Below, piece after piece: positions 15,996-18,763 of a DNA stretch of 18,763 nt. The DNA is from Mesenet sp031546805 (GTDB lineage Bacteria > Pseudomonadota > Alphaproteobacteria > Rickettsiales > Anaplasmataceae). Numbering within the stretch: position 1 is the stretch's first letter; each line of letters opens with the position of its first letter. The position numbers and the translations under genes were made by a program. The notes below the pieces were generated by a model. The model saw only the letters and a program-made list of their open reading frames with translations. It did no database searches and was not told the origin of the DNA. Location of the stretch: positions 1 through 18,763 of the forward strand of contig JAVBJW010000029.1 of assembly GCA_031546805.1 (NCBI GenBank), given 5' to 3'.

Positions 15996-18338
15996 ATGAA
16001 ATTTACATTATCTTGGCTTCTTGAATTTCTAGAGACTGATGCAACTTTAGAAGAAATAACTAACAAATTAACTAATATAGGACTAGAAGTAGAGCAAATA
16101 GCTGATAATGCTCATCTTAATAGCTTCGTAGTAGCACAAGTTGCCGAAGTATTGCATCATCCAAATGCTGACAGGTTGAAAATTTGTAAAATTGATAATG
16201 GTAAAGAAGTCTTACAAGTAGTATGTGGGGCTAGCAACGTCAAAACTGGTATGAAAACAGTACTGGCACAAGTTGGTAGTATTTTACCAATTGGTGGTAT
16301 AGCAATTGCTTCTAGTAAAATTCGTGGAGTTTTAAGTAGCGGCATGCTTTGCTCTGCAGATGAGCTAGGCATTTCTAGTAAAGAAAGTACAGGAATAATA
16401 GAGTTATCTGATGATTACCAAATTGGAGAGAGTTTTTTTCCTTATGATCCAATGATAGATGTCAACATTACACCTAATCGAGGCGATTGTTTGAGTGTAT
16501 ACGGTATTGCACGTGATCTAGCTGCAACCGGTATAGGTAGGTTGAAAGTCAGAGATATTCATGAAGTAAAAAGTTCCGCGCCTTCTCTCATTACCTTGCA
16601 AGCTACAGATGAAGAGAGCTTTATTGTTGGCAGATATATTAGTGGTCTAAAAAATGTAGAAAGCCCAAAGTGGCTCAAAAATAGGCTTCAAGCCATAGGA
16701 CTGCGCTCTATTTCTGCAGTAGTTGATGTAACTAATTATATCATGATTTCATTTGGCAAACCACTGCATGCATATGATGCAGATAAAATAAATGGTAAGC
16801 TTATCGTACAAAAAATTAACGAACAAAAAGAATTTTCTGGCTTGGATGGCAAAAATTATTTACTTAAAGAAAATACAAACATTATTGCTGACGATAAAAA
16901 TATCCATGGAATAGCTGGGGTGATAGGTGCTAAATGTAGTCAGTGTTCTTTGGATACTGAAAATATTTTTTTAGAATCAGCGTGGTTTCATCCTATTTCA
17001 ATAGCTAATACATCCCGCAGTATTGGCTTATCTACCGAAGCTAGTTATCGCTTTGAAAGATTTGTTGATCCTGAATTTGTGATCAGTTGTTTGGATGCAG
17101 CAACAGAGATGATTTTAAATTTATGCGGTGGCTATGCATCTAATATAGCGTCTGCTGGAAAACTACCTGAGTGTCAAAGTACAATACATTTTAATTATAA
17201 AGAAGTGAGTAGGTTGGGTAATATAGAGATATCATCTGAAGAGATATTTGATATATTGATAAAATTAGGTTTTACAATTAATAAAGATATCGCTGACTCT
17301 TGGGATGTTCGCTCTCCATCGTGGAGGTATGATATTAAAATTGCTAATGACTTAGTAGAAGAGGTCGTGCGAATATACGGATATGAGAAAATAAAAGAAG
17401 AAGAGTTACATGTATCTGATGCCCAAATACAGAGTACACTACAAGATAAGTCACGTGTTTTAATGTCAAGCCGTGGATTAGATGAAGTACTGACTTGGTC
17501 GTTTATGGATGAAAAAATCGCTGAAAAATTTAATTATCTTAGCAAGAAATTTTTAATTACAAACCCATTAAGCAGTAACTTAAATATCATGCGGCCTAGC
17601 ATTATTCCAAATTTATTGCAAATAGCTACAAACAATATCTCTCGTTACATACATGATTTGGCAATTTTTGAGATTGGGCCAGTATATAATGATGATTGGG
17701 TTCCGAATCAGCAACAATTTGTTTTAAGTGGGTTGCGTTCTGGAGATAACCTGCCGCGTAATTTGTACAAAATTGATCGTGAAGTTGACGTATTTGATGT
17801 TAAAGCAGATTTTATGTCAGTGTTACACTTTTTAAATATTGATTGTAGTAGTATCTTGATTCGTGAATGTGACATGCAGTACTACCATCCAGGAAAATCA
17901 GCTACTGTTTATTTTAACGGAAAGATTTTGGGTTATTTTGGTGAATTACACCCTCACATCATTAGTTTATATAAGATTAAGCAAAATATCGTATGCTTTG
18001 AAATTATGTTAAATAATGTTGACAAATTACCAGTTCAAAACAAACAGTATATCAATTATCAATACCAAAAAGTAAAACGTGATTTTGCATTTTTAGTTGA
18101 TAAAAATGTTGCTATAGGATCTATAATTGATGCTATAAAAAACAGTAACTTAAGTCTTATAACTGACGTTTTGGTATTTGATGTGTATAAAGAGATAACT
18201 TCTAAAATGTCCGTGGCTTTATCTGTAACATTTCATTCACCTGATCACACTTTGATTGAAGATGAAATTAAAGAGACATCTGATGCAATAATAGACACAG
18301 TTTACAAAAATACTGGAGGTGTATTAAGGTCAAACTAA
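15996..18338 (+). CDS. pheT: Phenylalanyl-tRNA synthetase beta subunit
   Basis: PheT pairs with PheS in the alpha2-beta2 enzyme that charges tRNA-Phe; the beta chain carries editing and tRNA-binding parts. Domains in order (780 aa): N-terminal MKFTLSWLLEFL, OB-type tRNA-binding domain about 40-148 (HPNADRLKICKID, VCGASNV), ITPNRGDCLS (158-167), the B3/4 editing domain with GLRSISAVVDVTNY (235-248) and STEASYRFERFVDP (346-359), B5 and synthetase-like core about 395-670, and the C-terminal anticodon-binding FDX-ACB domain about 688-780 (KRDFAFLV at 694-701). Length is normal. pheS is not in the window, so the usual pheS-pheT operon is split here. No ribosome site is visible before ATG 15996. 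Confidence 0.97.
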   Translation: MKFTLSWLLEFLETDATLEEITNKLTNIGLEVEQIADNAHLNSFVVAQVAEVLHHPNADRLKICKIDNGKEVLQVVCGASNVKTGMKTVLAQVGSILPIGGIAIASSKIRGVLSSGMLCSADELGISSKESTGIIELSDDYQIGESFFPYDPMIDVNITPNRGDCLSVYGIARDLAATGIGRLKVRDIHEVKSSAPSLITLQATDEESFIVGRYISGLKNVESPKWLKNRLQAIGLRSISAVVDVTNYIMISFGKPLHAYDADKINGKLIVQKINEQKEFSGLDGKNYLLKENTNIIADDKNIHGIAGVIGAKCSQCSLDTENIFLESAWFHPISIANTSRSIGLSTEASYRFERFVDPEFVISCLDAATEMILNLCGGYASNIASAGKLPECQSTIHFNYKEVSRLGNIEISSEEIFDILIKLGFTINKDIADSWDVRSPSWRYDIKIANDLVEEVVRIYGYEKIKEEELHVSDAQIQSTLQDKSRVLMSSRGLDEVLTWSFMDEKIAEKFNYLSKKFLITNPLSSNLNIMRPSIIPNLLQIATNNISRYIHDLAIFEIGPVYNDDWVPNQQQFVLSGLRSGDNLPRNLYKIDREVDVFDVKADFMSVLHFLNIDCSSILIRECDMQYYHPGKSATVYFNGKILGYFGELHPHIISLYKIKQNIVCFEIMLNNVDKLPVQNKQYINYQYQKVKRDFAFLVDKNVAIGSIIDAIKNSNLSLITDVLVFDVYKEITSKMSVALSVTFHSPDHTLIEDEIKETSDAIIDTVYKNTGGVLRSN

Positions 18339-18763
18339 ACAGTTCTTATTCCCTACAAATTCTACAATTTATAAGGGTTATTTATCTTATGATATTTTTA
18401 TCTAATTCTGAATTTTGCAAGTTTATTATCTAGTTATAGCTGTCTCTTACATCACTGTTCTTTAATATGTCCATAACAATTTAAACCCCTTAAAAAGAAT
18501 GAGCCTAACTACTCTTTAGATTTTACTTCCACTACTTATTAACAGCACTAAAAAGTTTATTAGATCTCTTTCAAACCCCATTCATGATGTGGGCGAAAAC
18601 CCCTATGGATAAGAACAAATAGAAAAAAATGCAAAAACTTTCAAAAAACTGCAAAATTATGCTTCCATGGTTGTGAGTGCATATGGTATAAAGAGAGTAC
18701 CAGTCTGGAGAGACAAGGTAGCAGAGGCTACTCTTAGGTAACAGAGCTTAGGTAGGTAGAATC
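18339..18763. other. Gene-free right edge
   Basis: No gene is supported on either strand. A plus-strand frame of about 43 codons closes with TAA near 18738 (including MVVSAYGIKRVPVWRD), but I know no family for it. The last 100 bases hold two short perfect hairpins (18684-18702 and 18718-18731) and may belong to a feature that continues past the edge. Confidence 0.5.

Noticed and set aside
18590..18763. tRNA, rnpB, tmRNA or group II intron start at the right edge
   Set aside because: No cloverleaf, conserved core or intron motif could be matched by eye; only short hairpins are certain.

Overview
This is a strongly AT-rich alphaproteobacterial segment. It is most likely from Wolbachia (Rickettsiales, Anaplasmataceae). 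That is my inference from the AT bias, the alphaproteobacterial forms of AddA and BamE, short gene spacing mixed with decayed IS5-type transposases, and a lineage-specific unknown protein family. No rRNA, tRNA, CRISPR array or intact mobile element was found.

Left part (1-7172): after a gene-free leader with a good promoter at 380-408, five genes run in one direction: trigger factor (tig), clpP, clpX, lon and zapE. Gaps are 15, 9 and 37 bases, then a one-base overlap. This looks like one protein quality-control operon: nascent-chain folding (Tig), regulated proteolysis (ClpXP, Lon) and an AFG1/ZapE ATPase.

Middle (7173-11892): a BamE-like outer-membrane assembly protein with its own promoter converges on ispE (isoprenoid precursor synthesis, minus strand). 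ispE diverges from addA (recombination helicase-nuclease). The 74-base ispE/addA gap holds two perfect inverted repeats.

Accessory part (11893-14838): two tandem paralogous proteins of unknown function follow addA. A perfect 22-base direct repeat flanks the first one; its left copy lies in the addA 3' end and its right copy just upstream of the second gene, so it looks like a duplication scar. Next come about 1 kb of degenerate minus-strand transposase remnants from two different IS5-type elements.

Right part (14839-18763): a PAS protein with a degenerate GGDEF domain, then pheT with a near-consensus promoter. The last 425 bases have no recognisable gene, but short hairpins lie near the edge.

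I did not find an obvious new multi-gene system. The most interesting items are the duplicated unknown pair with its repeat, the BamE that lacks its lipobox cysteine, and the PAS protein with a GGDEF domain that has lost its signature.
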